From the NCBI GenBank assembly GCA_963931525.1, contig OZ007023.1:2206699-2270698 (forward strand): a DNA stretch of 64,000 nucleotides. Reading direction: 5' to 3'. A program made the translations under genes and the position numbers. Positions 25,899 to 33,986 of this stretch are shown piece after piece. Source of the stretch: Fimenecus sp900545625 (lineage in GTDB: Bacteria > Bacillota > Clostridia > Oscillospirales > Acutalibacteraceae). Within the stretch, counting starts at the first letter, position 1. The number at the start of each line of letters is the position of its first letter. The notes under the pieces were generated by a model. That model was not told where the DNA came from. It was given only the letters and a program-made list of their open reading frames with translations, and did no database searches.

Positions 25899-26651
25899 AT
25901 GCAGCAATCCGAAGACGCGCTTTTATGCAGGCGTTTTGCAGAGCTTGCCGAACGCGCACAAGTAAGCGGTAAAGTCATTTGCTCGGACTTTTTGAACCTG
26001 CACGAACAAAACCTGCTGCGCACTGTGCGCTGTGCCGTGCCTGTGGCACTGTACGGCGGCTTTGACGAGGCGGAGCGCAAGATCGCCTGCTTTGGAGCGG
26101 CGGATATGCGCGAGGCGGCAGATGCAGCGGATTTTCGCCTGCTGAAGATCGAACCCGCCAACCCGAAATTTGCAGATATCCTTTCACACCGTGATTTTCT
26201 GGGCAGCATTTTAAGCCTTGGCCTGCGGCGCGAAAAGCTCGGCGATATTTTAATTACAGAGAACTGTGCGTATGTCGTTTGCGCGGCGCGCGCAGGAGAA
26301 TTTTTGGCGGAGAATCTGGAACGTGTGCGCCATACGACCATGCGCTGCTCGTTTGTGGACACGCTGCCCGCAGGGGCTTTACCGATTTTAGAGTCGCGCG
26401 AGGCGGTGATCGCTTCCGAACGGCTTGACGCGCTGGTGGCAGCCGTTTACCACCTGTCGCGCAGCGAGGCGCAAAAGCTCATTGCCGCCGAGCGGGTGTT
26501 CGTGGACAGCGCTGCCGTGCTGCGTGCGGACGCGCTTCCGAAATCCGGACAGCTTGTTTCCGTGCGCGGATACGGACGGTTCCGCTATAACGGCGTTTTG
26601 CGCGAGACGAAAAAGGGCAAGCTGCGCGCTGCGGTCGGTATATATATCTGA
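25899..26651 (+). CDS. ylmH: YlmH-type S4 domain RNA-binding protein
   Basis: A 250-residue cytosolic protein. The N-terminal and central parts match the YlmH fold (YGGFDEAERKIACFG, LSHRDFLGSILSLGLRREKLGDI), and the C-terminal S4 domain lies at about residues 175-240 (LDALVAAVYHLSRSEAQKLI, VFVDSAAV). YlmH binds ribosomes/RNA and is linked to cell-division gene clusters and ribosome rescue. AAGGAGG precedes the ATG at 25899. A strong terminator follows. Confidence 0.9.
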   Translation: MQQSEDALLCRRFAELAERAQVSGKVICSDFLNLHEQNLLRTVRCAVPVALYGGFDEAERKIACFGAADMREAADAADFRLLKIEPANPKFADILSHRDFLGSILSLGLRREKLGDILITENCAYVVCAARAGEFLAENLERVRHTTMRCSFVDTLPAGALPILESREAVIASERLDALVAAVYHLSRSEAQKLIAAERVFVDSAAVLRADALPKSGQLVSVRGYGRFRYNGVLRETKKGKLRAAVGIYI

Positions 26652-26684
26652 TCACATCTCCTGTGAAGTTGTATCCCTTTACAT

Positions 26685-26733
26685 AAAACAGCAGTCGGCA
26701 GACCTGTTTTCGGTCTGCCGGCTGCTGTTTTTT
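26685..26733. terminator. Strong bidirectional terminator
   Basis: AACAGCAGTCGGCAGACC pairs with GGTCTGCCGGCTGCTG around a short T-rich loop, followed by a T6 run. It separates ylmH from the convergent flavoprotein genes. Confidence 0.92.
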
Positions 26734-26749
26734 CTGCTAAAAACGGAAC

Positions 26750-28351
26750 TCAGTGCTCGTCTCGCAGCACCGCTTCGGCACATTTGATGCCGTCCACGGC
26801 GGCGGAGACGATGCCGCCCGCGTAGCCTGCACCCTCGCCGCACGGGAACAGTCCGTTCGCCTTGCTTTGGAAGAACTCGTCGCGTACAATGCGCACGGGC
26901 GAAGAAGAGCGCGTTTCGGGCGCGGTCAGCACCGCTTCGGGGAACGCAAAGCCCTGCAGCATGGTATCCATTTTGACGATCGCTTCCCGCATGGTCTGTG
27001 TCACACGGTTGGGCAGAAGATCATACAGATTGGAAAGTCGGACGCCCGTTGGGCAGGTCGGCGTAACGGAACCGAGTGTTTGCGAGGACGGTGCGCCGCG
27101 CAGAAAATCGCCCACGAGCATGGCGGGCGCAGTGTAGTCTCCCCCGCCGAGCAAGAACGCCTTTTGCTCGATCTGCCGCTGGAAATACATACCGTCAAGC
27201 GGATGGTCACCCGGGAACTGTGCGGGCTCAATACCCACAAGCAATGCGGCGTTCGCATTTTCGCCGTCGCGCGCATACGGGCTCATGCCGTTGGTTACGA
27301 CCGTCCCCGCTTCGCTTGCGGCGCATACTACCGTACCGCCGGGGCACATGCAGAAGGTATAGGCGCCTCTGCCGCCCTGCGGGTGGCAGGCGAGCTTATA
27401 ATCCGCCGCGTGCAGCTTTGGGTGGCCTGCGAACGCACCGTATTGCGCGCGGTCGATCATTTCCTGCTTATGCTCGATGCGCGCGCCGACGGAAAACGCC
27501 TTTTGCTGCATCGGCACGCCGCGGCGATAGAGCATTTCGACCGTGTCGCGTGCGGAATGCCCGATGGCGAGCACCACCGCATCGGTCTCCATATCCGTTT
27601 CCCTGCCGTTTTTGTCCGTCATACGCACACCCTGCACCGCGCCGTTGTTGAGAAACAGATCGGTCAACTGTGTCTCAAAGCGGACTTCGCCGCCTAAATC
27701 GCGGATCTCTTCACGAAATGCGCGCACCACCGCAGGGAGCTTGTCCGTCCCGATGTGGGGCTTGGCGCTATACAGGATCTCCGGCGGCGCACCGTGCTCG
27801 ACGAATTGCCGCAGCACCTCGCGCTGGCGGACGTCCTTCGTTCCCGTATTGAGCTTGCCGTCGGAGAACGTCCCCGCGCCGCCTTCCCCGAACTGCACAT
27901 TCGTGTTTGGATCAAGCACTCGCTTTTCCCAAAAGTCATGCACGCTTTTCTGCCGTTCCTCCACGCATTTGCCGCGTTCGAGCACAACGGGGCGCAGCCC
28001 CGCGCGCGCCAAAATCAGCGCGGCAAACATACCCGCCGGGCCAAAGCCGGCCACGACAGGACGCAAGTCCGTCCTGCGGCGGTTTTCGGGAATGGCATAG
28101 GTATAAATTTGTGCTTTCTGCACACGGTTCGTATGCAAGCGCGAAAGCAAACGATCTTCATCGCCGTCTATTTCCACATCCACGGCATAAATGAATTTGA
28201 TTTCCTCTTTTTTACGGCAGTCGAGCGATTTGCGGAAAATAGAAAGCCTGCGGATATTCCGCTCGTCGATGCGCAGCGCTTTCGCAGCAAGACGCGGTAA
28301 AATCTGCTCGTCTTCCGCAAGCGGGATCTTCAATTCCTGGATTCGCAGCAC
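26750..28351 (-). CDS. FAD-dependent oxidoreductase (COG2509 type)
   Basis: A 533-residue flavoprotein of the uncharacterised COG2509 group. An N-terminal alpha/beta region (about 1-95) precedes the FAD-binding dinucleotide motif VAGFGPAGMFAALILARAG, then VQFGEGGAGTFSDGKLNTGT, GHSARDTVEML and a C-terminal GEGAGYAGGIVSAAVDG. The reaction is unknown. It overlaps the preceding BaiN-like gene by 22 bp, so the two flavoproteins are translationally coupled and may act on related substrates. Confidence 0.86.
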   Translation of the reverse strand: MLRIQELKIPLAEDEQILPRLAAKALRIDERNIRRLSIFRKSLDCRKKEEIKFIYAVDVEIDGDEDRLLSRLHTNRVQKAQIYTYAIPENRRRTDLRPVVAGFGPAGMFAALILARAGLRPVVLERGKCVEERQKSVHDFWEKRVLDPNTNVQFGEGGAGTFSDGKLNTGTKDVRQREVLRQFVEHGAPPEILYSAKPHIGTDKLPAVVRAFREEIRDLGGEVRFETQLTDLFLNNGAVQGVRMTDKNGRETDMETDAVVLAIGHSARDTVEMLYRRGVPMQQKAFSVGARIEHKQEMIDRAQYGAFAGHPKLHAADYKLACHPQGGRGAYTFCMCPGGTVVCAASEAGTVVTNGMSPYARDGENANAALLVGIEPAQFPGDHPLDGMYFQRQIEQKAFLLGGGDYTAPAMLVGDFLRGAPSSQTLGSVTPTCPTGVRLSNLYDLLPNRVTQTMREAIVKMDTMLQGFAFPEAVLTAPETRSSSPVRIVRDEFFQSKANGLFPCGEGAGYAGGIVSAAVDGIKCAEAVLRDEH

Positions 28352-29577
28352 GTATCTTCCTCCTTTTTCGCCTTTTGCCGGGCGGCGATCGCTTCACCTG
28401 CGGCACGGCCTGAGCTCCATGCCCATTGCAGATTGAACCCGCCGCAGTCACCGTCCACGTTGAGCGCCTCGCCGCAGACATATAAGCTTTCATACCGCTT
28501 TGCGCGCATGGTGTCGGCGCAAAACGCCGCGCAGTCTGCGCCGCCTGCCGTGACCTGCGCAAAATCGAAGCCGCGCGGGTGATCCACCTCCGCGCAGAAA
28601 TCCTGCAAGACGCCGGCAAAGCGCTCAAGCCGCGCTTCGGTGAGCATGCCGACAGGCTCATCCTTGCGAATACCGCTTTGCAAAAGCAGAGCTTTCCCAA
28701 GCGCATGCGGTACTAAGCCTTCCGCCAAAAGCTCCGCACTTTTTTGCGGCGTTTTGCGCACAGCGGCGCGCAGAAAATCGAGCAGCGCTCCGCGCGAAAC
28801 GGTCGGCACACAATTCAAATGTACAAAAACCGGCTGTGCGCTTTCGGACACATAGCGTGACAGTGAAAAAATCGGGATGCCCGAAAGCCCGTATTCTGTG
28901 AACTGCACCTCGCCCGTACATGCGGCGAGCGTTTCTTTTTGCGTACGCAGCGTGACCGCACAATCGCAGCGCACGCCCTTGAGGTTTTTCGGGAAGCGCT
29001 TGCAGACAAGCGCCGTCAGTGCGGGTGCGGGTGGGATGATGCGAAGCCCCAGCTGCCCAAGCAGCCGAAACGCGCCGCCGTCCGTCCCGTGCTGCGGTGC
29101 GGCGCTGCCGCCCGCACAAAGCACCAGGGCATCACAGGCATAGGTGTCGTTGAGCAGAAAGCCGCGCTTTTGCGCGCGCACTTTTGTAATCTCGCAGTCT
29201 GTGACGATACGCACCGAAAGCCGGCGCGCTTCCTCCAGCAGCACGTCGCGCACGGACGCCGCCTGCCCCGACAGCGGGTACACGCGCCCCTCCTCCTCGG
29301 TTTTGGTACAAAGCCCCATGGAGCGGAAAAAGGACAGCGTACTTTGCGCCGGGAAACGCGCCAAGGCGCGTTCAGCAAAAGCCGTATCCCCGCGATAGTG
29401 CGAAACGTCCGCGTGCAGATTGGTCAAATTGCAACGCCCGTTGCCCGTGGCAAGCAGCTTTTTCAAGGGTTTTTGCAGCCGCTCATACACGGTGACGGAA
29501 AAGCCCCCGGCGCGCGCAACGGTGATCGCAGCAGCAAAGCCGGACGCCCCGCCGCCGACAACGGCAACTTTCTGCAT
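28330..29577 (-). CDS. HI0933/BaiN-like flavoprotein (NAD(P)/FAD-dependent oxidoreductase)
   Basis: A 415-residue flavoprotein. N-terminal VAVVGGGASGFAAAITVARAG binds FAD; ATGNGRCNLTNLHAD is the HI0933-family signature; C-terminal YVCGEALNVDGDCGGFNLQWAWSSG closes the FAD site. Members include BaiN of bile-acid 7-dehydroxylation, but most are uncharacterised. The ATG at 29577 follows GGGAGG; the frame stays open upstream to 29670 without a binding site. A consensus promoter lies at 29633-29661. Confidence 0.88.
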   Translation of the reverse strand: MQKVAVVGGGASGFAAAITVARAGGFSVTVYERLQKPLKKLLATGNGRCNLTNLHADVSHYRGDTAFAERALARFPAQSTLSFFRSMGLCTKTEEEGRVYPLSGQAASVRDVLLEEARRLSVRIVTDCEITKVRAQKRGFLLNDTYACDALVLCAGGSAAPQHGTDGGAFRLLGQLGLRIIPPAPALTALVCKRFPKNLKGVRCDCAVTLRTQKETLAACTGEVQFTEYGLSGIPIFSLSRYVSESAQPVFVHLNCVPTVSRGALLDFLRAAVRKTPQKSAELLAEGLVPHALGKALLLQSGIRKDEPVGMLTEARLERFAGVLQDFCAEVDHPRGFDFAQVTAGGADCAAFCADTMRAKRYESLYVCGEALNVDGDCGGFNLQWAWSSGRAAGEAIAARQKAKKEEDTCCESRN

Positions 29578-29632
29578 ATACGGACACCTCCCAATTTTAT
29601 AATACCGCGCAAAGCTATGGACAATATAGGCT

Positions 29633-29661
29633 ATTGTACCTTTTTCGCCCCGCCGTGTCAA
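29633..29661 (-). promoter_or_regulatory. Promoter of the flavoprotein pair
   Basis: Minus-strand TTGACA (29656-29661), 17-base spacer and TACAAT (29633-29638), about 55 bp before the ATG. Confidence 0.8.
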
Positions 29662-29676
29662 CCGTCGCACAGGGCA

Positions 29677-29716
29677 TAAAAAAGCGGCCGGGAGCTTGTG
29701 CCTTCCCGACCGTTTT
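29677..29716 (-). terminator. Terminator of the XRE gene
   Basis: Reading the minus strand, CGGTCGGGA and the complementary CTCCCGGCCG arm form a GC-rich stem followed by T6. It lies just after the XRE gene stop at 29730. Confidence 0.8.
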
Positions 29717-29729
29717 GTCTATTCTTTGC

Positions 29730-30128
29730 TTATTGCTCTTTTTTAAAAGAATTGCAGGAGGCGATGGTTTTGCGCACCTTGCGTTTGTCCTTTTCGCTTA
29801 AAATGCGGTATTCCCCGATAAGCTCCCGCTCTTCCTTGCTGAGCTTGGAAACCAGCGAACAATCGTCGCTGTTCGCCTCATACGCCTCCACCTCGTCACA
29901 GAGCGTGTCGATATTCTGCGTGTCGATGTGCAGAATAAAGTCGATATCCACGGAAAAGATCTTGGCGAACGCGTCGAGCAGCATGATGTCGGGTGTGTTC
30001 TTGGAGATCTCATAGGACGTGTATGTTGTGCGGTCAATATTCAAAATATCTGCAATCTGCTGTTGGGTATAATGGTTCACAGTACGAAGCGCGCGCATTT
30101 GCCGCGCGAGCTCAGGATTTTTCATCAT
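29730..30128 (-). CDS. XRE-family transcriptional regulator
   Basis: A 132-residue cytosolic protein with an N-terminal XRE helix-turn-helix (MRALRTVNHYTQQQIADILNI, RTTYTSYE) and an acidic C-terminal region of unknown role (DTLCDEVEAYEANSDD, LSKEERELIGEYR). The ATG at 30128 follows GAGGGTG; a second ATG immediately after could also serve. An extended -10 (TGG-TATAAT, 30160-30165 on the minus strand) is present. The tandem structured repeat lies directly upstream. Confidence 0.82.
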   Translation of the reverse strand: MMKNPELARQMRALRTVNHYTQQQIADILNIDRTTYTSYEISKNTPDIMLLDAFAKIFSVDIDFILHIDTQNIDTLCDEVEAYEANSDDCSLVSKLSKEERELIGEYRILSEKDKRKVRKTIASCNSFKKEQ

Positions 30129-30156
30129 AGTTCTTCACCCTCGAAATTTACTTAAT

Positions 30157-30368
30157 GACATTATACCATAAGTGCGAGGCGGGAATAGTCGCCGAGCGCT
30201 ATGATACAATGTTCTCCGAAGCTCTCGAAAGCTTTGCTTTCGTTAGAGATTCGTGAGGTTATTATACCATGTCGCCGAGCGCGCAAGTGCGTAGCGGACA
30301 TGATACAATGTTCTCCGAAGCTCTTGGTAGCTTTGCTTCCTTTTACAGCTTCGTGAGGCTATTATAAT
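30157..30368. repeat. Tandem pair of structured intergenic repeats
   Basis: Two related units share GTCGCCGAGCGC (30188-30199; 30271-30282), ATGATACAATGTTCTCCGAA (from 30201; from 30300), an AGCTTTGCTTYC core and CGTGAGGYTATTATA (ending 30266; 30366). Unit 2 folds as CATGTC...GGACATG and as CGAAGCT...AGCTTCG; unit 1 lacks about 17 bases of the first hairpin and forms CGAAAGC-TTT-GCTTTCG instead. No ORF. Both units carry an extended -10-like TGATACAAT. Confidence 0.7.
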
Positions 30369-30388
30369 AGATATTTTCATCATTATGT

Positions 30389-30417
30389 AAATTTGTGTGA
30401 AATAATCACAGAAATTT
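30389..30417. repeat. 29 bp operator-like inverted repeat
   Basis: AAATTTGTGTGA (30389-30400) and TCACAGAAATTT (30406-30417) match at 11 of 12 positions around a 5-base centre. The core is TGTGA-N5-TCACA, similar to but one base shorter than a CRP/FNR-type site. The rest of 30420-30486 shows no gene or clear terminator. Confidence 0.45.
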
Positions 30418-30486
30418 TAGATTTTTTCGTCGAAGTGGGTGCACAAGCTGCGTGGTAAATGCGAATATACAAGTCCCGCGTTTCGG

Positions 30487-31731
30487 TTAATCCGAAAGCA
30501 TATGGATAAACAGCCCGCTTAACAGCTTTGGCTCGAACCAAGTGGATTTCGGCGGCATGATCTTACCGGCATCGGCAATCGCCAGCAGTTCCGAAAGCGA
30601 GGTCGGAAACATGGCGAAAGCCGCCGCTTCGCCCGCGTCCACACGTTTTTCCAATTCAGAAAGCCCGCGAATCCCGCCGACAAAGTCGATGCGATCGCTT
30701 CGGCGCGGGTCGTCTATCCCTAAAATCGGTGCGATAACGCGGGATTGCAGCAGAGAAACATCCAGGCTTGCAACCGGATCGCTCTCATCTGCTATTCCCG
30801 GCTTTACGGAAAGTGCATACCATTTTCCGCCCAAATACAGCCCAAAGGTATGCCGTTTTTCGGGGCTGTAGGGCGAAACGGGCGCCGGCTCGACGTTGAA
30901 ATCCGTTCGAAGCCTTTGCAGGAACTCGGATTCCGTCAGACCGTTCAGATCTTTGATCACGCGGTTATAATCGAGGATCTCCAACTCCTCTGCGGGGAAC
31001 AGCACAGACAAAAAGTAGTTGAATTCCTCGCTGCCGTTGTAATCGGGATGCGCTGCACGGCGAAGCTCAGCCACTTTGACAGCGGAAGCAGCACGATGAT
31101 GCCCGTCCGCGATATATAGTGCGGGGATCGCCGCAAAGCATGCACAAAGTGTTTCAATAACTGCCGCATCGTCAATGACCCAGACCTGCTGGCGCACACC
31201 GTCCGCCGTAAAGTCATATACGGCTTCATGCGCCTGCTTCCAATCCTCCAGCATTTTCGAGATCTCCGCCTTACCGCGATAGGTCAGGAAGATCGGCCCC
31301 GTATTCGCGTCGAGCGTGTCCACATGGCGGATACGATCCTGTTCCTTATCCGCGCGCGTCAATTCATGCTTTTTGATGACATTTTGCAGATAATCGTCTA
31401 CCGACGCACAGCCGACGAGCCCCGTCTGCACCCGCCCGAGACGGGTCTGGGCATAGATATATAAACAGGGTGTTTCATCCTGCCGCAGCACATCCGCAGA
31501 AATGAGCTTGCGCAGATTTTGCGCCGCTGTCTCATAAACGCGGTCATCATAAATATTGACCGATTTCGGCAGGTCTATTTCCGCCTTGTCCACACGCAAA
31601 AAGGAATACGGATTGCCGAATGCGGCGCGGCGCGCCTCATCCGAACTCATCACGTCATAGGGCAATGCAGCGACCTTGTCGGCATAGCCCGCCGCCGGGC
31701 GGTACGCCCGGAATGCTTTGAGAACCGCCAT
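30487..31731 (-). CDS. DUF1015 family protein
   Basis: A 414-residue cytosolic protein of unknown function. DUF1015 features: ALPYDVMSSDEARRAA and NPYSFLRVDKAEIDLP near the N-terminus, HELTRADKEQDRIRHVDTLDANTGPIF, and YIADGHHRAASA with its conserved His pair, then EFNYFLSVLFPAEELEILDYNRVI. In other Clostridia it often neighbours serine or phosphoglycerate metabolism genes, but none are here. It is 9 bp from the VanZ-like gene and ends the LCP-SBP-VanZ-DUF1015 run. Confidence 0.85.
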   Translation of the reverse strand: MAVLKAFRAYRPAAGYADKVAALPYDVMSSDEARRAAFGNPYSFLRVDKAEIDLPKSVNIYDDRVYETAAQNLRKLISADVLRQDETPCLYIYAQTRLGRVQTGLVGCASVDDYLQNVIKKHELTRADKEQDRIRHVDTLDANTGPIFLTYRGKAEISKMLEDWKQAHEAVYDFTADGVRQQVWVIDDAAVIETLCACFAAIPALYIADGHHRAASAVKVAELRRAAHPDYNGSEEFNYFLSVLFPAEELEILDYNRVIKDLNGLTESEFLQRLRTDFNVEPAPVSPYSPEKRHTFGLYLGGKWYALSVKPGIADESDPVASLDVSLLQSRVIAPILGIDDPRRSDRIDFVGGIRGLSELEKRVDAGEAAAFAMFPTSLSELLAIADAGKIMPPKSTWFEPKLLSGLFIHMLSD

Positions 31732-31740
31732 GTTTTTTCC

Positions 31741-32229
31741 TCACTTCTTCAATGTTCTTTTTTGTATATACAGCCAAAGCCGATACAGCACCGCTGCAAG
31801 CAGGATGCCCACAGCTGCGCCGGCAGCATCGATGAACACGTCGCGCAGCAGGCAGGCACGTCCAGCCGAAAAATACTGATGGATCTCATCTGTCGCCGCA
31901 TACAGCGCCGCCGAAAGCAGCGAAAGTACGGGCTGCGGGCTGCGAAACGTTTGCAGATAAGCGTTGTAAAGCAGCAGCGCAAAGCCGCAGTATTCCAGCA
32001 TATGCGCGGTCTTGCGGATGATATGCGAAGTCAATGAGATCCCTAAGCGGTCCAACAGGAACGCGAGCAGACCGTCGCTGCGTGCGGAGGACTGCGTTGC
32101 GTTGTCGGCGGACAGCAAAAAGATAACCGCCGCACACGCCGCAACTGCCGCCCACGAGCCGGTCAGGAGCCAGAACCGCCCGCTGCGCAGAAACGCTTTA
32201 TTTTTTGAGTGCATTGATAAAGTAGACAT
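31741..32229 (-). CDS. VanZ-like membrane protein
   Basis: A 162-residue membrane protein with four hydrophobic segments (about 17-37, 72-92, 98-118, 130-152) and the VanZ signature HIIRKTAHMLEYCGFALLLYNAY together with AATDEIHQYFSAGRACLLRDVFIDAAGA. VanZ-family members affect susceptibility to glycopeptides and lipoglycopeptides; general function is unknown. The ATG at 32229 overlaps the upstream gene by 32 bp with AGAGG close to the start; a second ATG at 32214 lacks a binding site. Confidence 0.8.
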   Translation of the reverse strand: MSTLSMHSKNKAFLRSGRFWLLTGSWAAVAACAAVIFLLSADNATQSSARSDGLLAFLLDRLGISLTSHIIRKTAHMLEYCGFALLLYNAYLQTFRSPQPVLSLLSAALYAATDEIHQYFSAGRACLLRDVFIDAAGAAVGILLAAVLYRLWLYIQKRTLKK

Positions 32230-33832
32230 AATCCTCTGAAGAATAGAAATAGATGCCCGACGTGTCGGCGGAGGTAACAAAGCAGCTTTGGAGATAGCAC
32301 ACCGGCAGCAAGACCGCGTGCTGCAAAAGATAATCCTCCGCCGCGGCACAGGCGGCTTGCAGCTCGGAAAAGCTTCCCGCGTTTTCATGCACGGTATTAA
32401 GCAGCGCCGTATAAGCCGCATCTGTAAAGCCGAAGAAATTGTCAGAACCGAAGCTTTCCAGAAAGCCTGCTGTGGAGGCCGAATCTGCGGTGATCGGGTA
32501 CAGCACAACGGTAAAGTTGCCGTCGGCGATGCTCGCCTCCAGCACAGAGTCACTCACGGCGCGAACCGTCGCAACAAATTTCACCCCGAGCGCATGCTGC
32601 CATCCCTGCACGGTCTGGCGCGCGAACTCGGCATAGGATTCCGCACACAAGATCTCAATCTCCACCGATGAGACGCCCAATTCCAGAAGCGCTTCCTCAA
32701 AATATGCGCTTGCCGCACTTTCGTCATACGCCAAAGCAGAAGCGGCACCGCGTGCGGTGCGGTAACTGTTTTCTCCGATCGTGCAATACGGCGGCACAAG
32801 CCCCTCGGCAGATACGGTTCCCTCCCCTAAGGTTGAAACGCAATCCGGGGAGAACGCGGCGACAAGCGCGCGGCGCAAATTTTCGTTTGTAAGCGACCCG
32901 GAGCTCTGGTTGAACAGAAAAGACAGCGTGATGTTGTCAATGCTCTGCGTCACAAGGTCGGAGGTATCCTCCAGCGCATCCACCTGCGCCTGTGTCAAAA
33001 ACGCGGCATCGTAGGAGCCGGATGCCATGCGTTCGGGGATCTCCTGTGCGTTTTCTACGTAGGACAGTGTAAGGGAAGCGGGCTTTACATCCCGATCGCC
33101 CTGATAGTTGCTATTGCGCGACAGGCGAATCGAGGTCTCTGCTGTCCAGCGGGACACATACAGCGGCCCGTTGCATAAGGTCAGACCCGGTTCCAGTCCA
33201 TACCTGCCGCCTGTCAGCACGAAAAATTCTTCGTCGCACGGCATAGCGGCCGGTGCGGTCAACGCATACAGCAAATTATCGTCCGTATAGTCCAGCGTGA
33301 TGCGCACTGTAAACGCGTCGAGTGCCTCTACGCCGAGCGTGGCGACCGCGGCGTTGCCCGCCATGATATCGCGCGCGCCGGAGATCGCAGAAAACAGATA
33401 GGCGTCCGGCGAGCCGGTCTGCGGATCCACGGCACGGCGCAGCCCGAACACGAAATCCTCGGCATACACGGTACTGTCAAACGTCTCCGCATAATTTTCG
33501 CCGAGCAGATCTTTGTGCCCGGAAAACAGAGCCCAGTGCGCGTCCTGCCGCAGCGTGAAGGTATACACCAGCCCGTCTTCGGAGACGGTGTAGCTCTCGG
33601 CGACGCCGGGCAGCAGCGCGCCGTTTTCATCCACAGCCATAAGCCCTTCATAGCAATTCACCGCTGTAAGACGTTCCGCGTTGGAATCGGCGATCTGCGG
33701 GTCAAGGCTGTCCGGCTCATCCGTAACAGGCATGGAAAACGTCTCATCCTCCTGCATCCTGCCGAAGCACCCTGAAAGCGGCAGCGTAACGCACAGCAGC
33801 ACCAAAAATACGGCGAGTATCTTTTTGTGCAC
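32198..33832 (-). CDS. Peptide/nickel-type ABC substrate-binding lipoprotein (family 5)
   Basis: A 544-residue solute-binding protein. Signal peptide with lipobox LSGC (Cys near residue 22), then an OppA-like fold (EPDSLDPQIADSNAERLTAVNCYEGLMAVDENG; SLTLSYVENAQEIPERM). The GTG at 33832 is chosen because AAGGAGG lies 8 bases upstream; the frame is open to 33952. No permease or ATPase genes of an Opp system are adjacent, so it is an orphan binding protein or works with a distant transporter. Confidence 0.88.
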   Translation of the reverse strand: MHKKILAVFLVLLCVTLPLSGCFGRMQEDETFSMPVTDEPDSLDPQIADSNAERLTAVNCYEGLMAVDENGALLPGVAESYTVSEDGLVYTFTLRQDAHWALFSGHKDLLGENYAETFDSTVYAEDFVFGLRRAVDPQTGSPDAYLFSAISGARDIMAGNAAVATLGVEALDAFTVRITLDYTDDNLLYALTAPAAMPCDEEFFVLTGGRYGLEPGLTLCNGPLYVSRWTAETSIRLSRNSNYQGDRDVKPASLTLSYVENAQEIPERMASGSYDAAFLTQAQVDALEDTSDLVTQSIDNITLSFLFNQSSGSLTNENLRRALVAAFSPDCVSTLGEGTVSAEGLVPPYCTIGENSYRTARGAASALAYDESAASAYFEEALLELGVSSVEIEILCAESYAEFARQTVQGWQHALGVKFVATVRAVSDSVLEASIADGNFTVVLYPITADSASTAGFLESFGSDNFFGFTDAAYTALLNTVHENAGSFSELQAACAAAEDYLLQHAVLLPVCYLQSCFVTSADTSGIYFYSSEDYVYFINALKK

Positions 33833-33870
33833 CGAAACGCCTCCTTTCCGAAAAATCCAAGATTTGTTAT

Positions 33871-33879
33871 ATTGTAGCA
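33871..33879 (-). promoter_or_regulatory. Extended -10 for the substrate-binding protein gene
   Basis: Minus-strand TGC-TACAAT (-10 at 33871-33876), about 39 bp from the GTG start. The -35 is weak. Confidence 0.5.
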
Positions 33880-33932
33880 TAGTTATCCCGGAAAATCTAC
33901 CGCATTCTCCCCTTGCGCGCCAAAAAGGCAGA

Positions 33933-33965
33933 CAAAAAGAGGACGCCCGCATGACGGGGCGTCCT
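33933..33965 (-). terminator. Terminator of the LCP gene
   Basis: AGGACGCCC (33940-33948) and GGGCGTCCT (33957-33965) form the stem; on the minus strand it is followed by CTTTTTG. Confidence 0.85.
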
Positions 33966-33986
33966 ACATCGGCATTATTGGTTCGG

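Noticed and set aside
30157..30368. The tandem units considered as a short CRISPR array.
   Set aside because: Only two units of different length, no regular spacers, and no cas genes in the window.
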